Source of the DNA: Pedobacter sp. MC2016-14
GTDB lineage: Bacteria; Bacteroidota; Bacteroidia; Sphingobacteriales; Sphingobacteriaceae
NCBI RefSeq assembly: GCF_020991475.1
Contig: NZ_JAJMPA010000001.1
Location: forward strand, 2,666,001 to 2,730,000
Length of the DNA stretch: 64,000 nt
Direction of reading: 5' to 3'
The position numbers were made by a program, and so were the translations under genes. The notes beneath the pieces are model-generated. The model was not told the origin of the DNA and did not search any database. It saw nothing but the letters and a program-made list of their open reading frames with translations. Positions within the stretch are counted from its first letter, which is position 1; each line of letters starts with the position of its first letter. This document shows, piece by piece, positions 62,683 through 64,000 of this stretch.

Positions 62683-64000
62683 ATGATTAAGAAGCTACTG
62701 TTTTTAATGATCCTGTTTTCAGGAATTTCATTTCCCATAGCAAAAGCAGGTTCACCCTATTATAACGTACGCGACTTTGGTGTAGTTGCAGATGGTAAGA
62801 CGGTGACAACCGCAGCTATACAAGCGGTGATAGAAAAATGCGCTAAAGCCGGAGGAGGCAAAATTGTATTCCCGGCGGGCAATTACCTAACAGGGCCTTT
62901 GTTTATGCGCAGTAATATAGAAATAGAGATTCTGGCTGGCGCTACGTTGATATTTCACGATGATATTTTAAATACGCCAGTAATTGAGGGCTCCTGGGAA
63001 GGTATTGAAAGAAAAGTTTATGCTGCTCTTTTTACCGGTCACAACCTAAAAAATATTGCCATTACCGGACGCGGCAGGTTAGAAGGCAGAGGAAGTACAT
63101 GGTGGAAAGCTTACCGTGAAACGGAAGCCATCAGGATCAGATTAGGCATTACCGAAAGAGAGCCTGATAATCCAAAAGATAGCCCCTTACCGTTTCCCCG
63201 TCCAAAAATGATCAATTTTTACAATTGCGAAGATATATTAATCAGTGGGATTACCATCAATAATTCAACATCCTGGACCATACACCCGGTTTTTTGCAGA
63301 AATATTGAAATCAATGGTATTTCAATTGTGCAACCCTATGACTCTCCAAATACAGATGGCATCAACCCGGAGGCTTGTCATAACGTAAGAATTTTCAATT
63401 GTTTTATCGATTGTGGCGATGACTGTATTACCCTAAAATCTGGTTATAACGAACATGGCAGAAAAAAGGGCATTCCTTGCGAAAATATTGTCATTGCCAA
63501 TTGCACCTTTGCGCACGGCCGTAGTGCTGTAGGTATTGGCAGCGAAATGTCGGGGGGCGTTCGAAATGTAACCATCAGCAATTGTGTTTTTAAGGGCACT
63601 AGACGGGGTTTACGCATCAAGAGTAAACGCGATAGAGGCGGAGTAGTTGAAAATATATTAGCTACAGGCATCATTATGGAAGACATTGAAGAGGCCATAT
63701 CCATTGATATGTATTACGAGACCAAATCTGATGCAGCAGAACCTATCAGCGAAAAAACACCTTTGTTTCGAAACATTAGGTTCAGTAATATCATAGGCAG
63801 CAACATAGACCAGCCCATCAATGTTTGGGGCTTGCCAGAATCGCCAATTGAAGGTTTGGTACTCGAAAATATCCGCATGGAATCAAAAAAGGGCATGGAT
63901 GCTAAATTTGTGAAGGACTTAAGGCTCCATAATGTCGAAATTATAAATGAGGATGGAAAGGTCCCTTTTTATATTCGGAATGGCTACAAAGTAGAGGTTT
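62683..64000 (+). CDS. Polygalacturonase (GH28), 3' end beyond the window
   Basis: 439 codons from the ATG at 62683 to the right edge without a stop. Signal peptide (MIKKLLFLMILFSGISF) then NVRDFGVVADGKTVTTAAIQ and a right-handed beta-helix. GH28 catalytic motifs: NTDG (about 223-226), GDD (about 245-247), HGRSAVGIGSEMSGG and RIK (about 311-313). It should cleave pectin or rhamnogalacturonan and is probably secreted. The GH43 gene at 39771 is a possible pathway neighbour. Confidence 0.93.
   Translation, partial: MIKKLLFLMILFSGISFPIAKAGSPYYNVRDFGVVADGKTVTTAAIQAVIEKCAKAGGGKIVFPAGNYLTGPLFMRSNIEIEILAGATLIFHDDILNTPVIEGSWEGIERKVYAALFTGHNLKNIAITGRGRLEGRGSTWWKAYRETEAIRIRLGITEREPDNPKDSPLPFPRPKMINFYNCEDILISGITINNSTSWTIHPVFCRNIEINGISIVQPYDSPNTDGINPEACHNVRIFNCFIDCGDDCITLKSGYNEHGRKKGIPCENIVIANCTFAHGRSAVGIGSEMSGGVRNVTISNCVFKGTRRGLRIKSKRDRGGVVENILATGIIMEDIEEAISIDMYYETKSDAAEPISEKTPLFRNIRFSNIIGSNIDQPINVWGLPESPIEGLVLENIRMESKKGMDAKFVKDLRLHNVEIINEDGKVPFYIRNGYKVEV

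Overview
The window looks like chromosomal DNA of a Bacteroidota member, most likely Sphingobacteriaceae (Pedobacter-like). The grounds are an AT-rich base composition, many promoters with the Bacteroidota -7 element TAnnTTTG, few Shine-Dalgarno sites, and family-typical genes (DUF2851, DUF4254, DUF4256, DUF2490, Rho with a long polar insert, fused response regulator/thioredoxin-reductase-like protein). The genus is an inference.

1-20.98 kb is core housekeeping DNA. It holds a tRNA-Leu(UAG), trigger factor-clpP-clpX, AMP nucleosidase, a reverse-strand run (SixA-like phosphatase, family 9 glycosyltransferase, DUF4254, PolX, SppA), folK, an Hpt protein, pssA, rho, pyrF, DUF2851-PspC, ftsK-lolA, a metallo-hydrolase and a tRNA-Leu(GAG).

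20.98-39.3 kb is an accessory redox/electrophile-response region directly downstream of tRNA-Leu(GAG). It carries two old-yellow-enzyme genes, a GMC oxidoreductase, three SDRs, a luciferase-like monooxygenase, a quinone-oxidoreductase-like protein, a DsbA-like protein, pirin, DoxX, two SnoaL-like proteins and hydrolases. Regulators are AraC, two Crp/Fnr and HxlR proteins. Four genes are broken (AraC, an HxlR remnant, azoreductase, an alpha/beta hydrolase). Three transcription units here begin with the same promoter layout: an FNR-like palindrome centred exactly 53.5 bp upstream of the -7 element. The neighbouring Crp/Fnr protein has an FNR-type E-x-x-S-R recognition helix, so this may be a small local regulon. 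A separate divergent HxlR/OYE pair has its own repeat-type operator.

39.7-62.4 kb is mixed. It has GH43 and barstar-like genes, an FAD protein, an OmpR-type two-component system followed by a universal-stress protein and a bestrophin channel, myo-inositol-phosphate synthase, DUF2147, a cNMP-domain histidine kinase paired with a fused receiver/glutaredoxin-like/TrxR-like protein, DUF2490, a YCF48-like protein, tRNA-Gly(GCC), DUF4256, PAS, cold-shock protein, a large PAS histidine kinase, and an export operon (ABC membrane domain without ATPase, HlyD, TolC). Tandem 11-bp CTAATAA repeats lie upstream of both the stress-protein gene and the export operon and are good candidates for the response-regulator site. 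The window ends inside a GH28 polygalacturonase.
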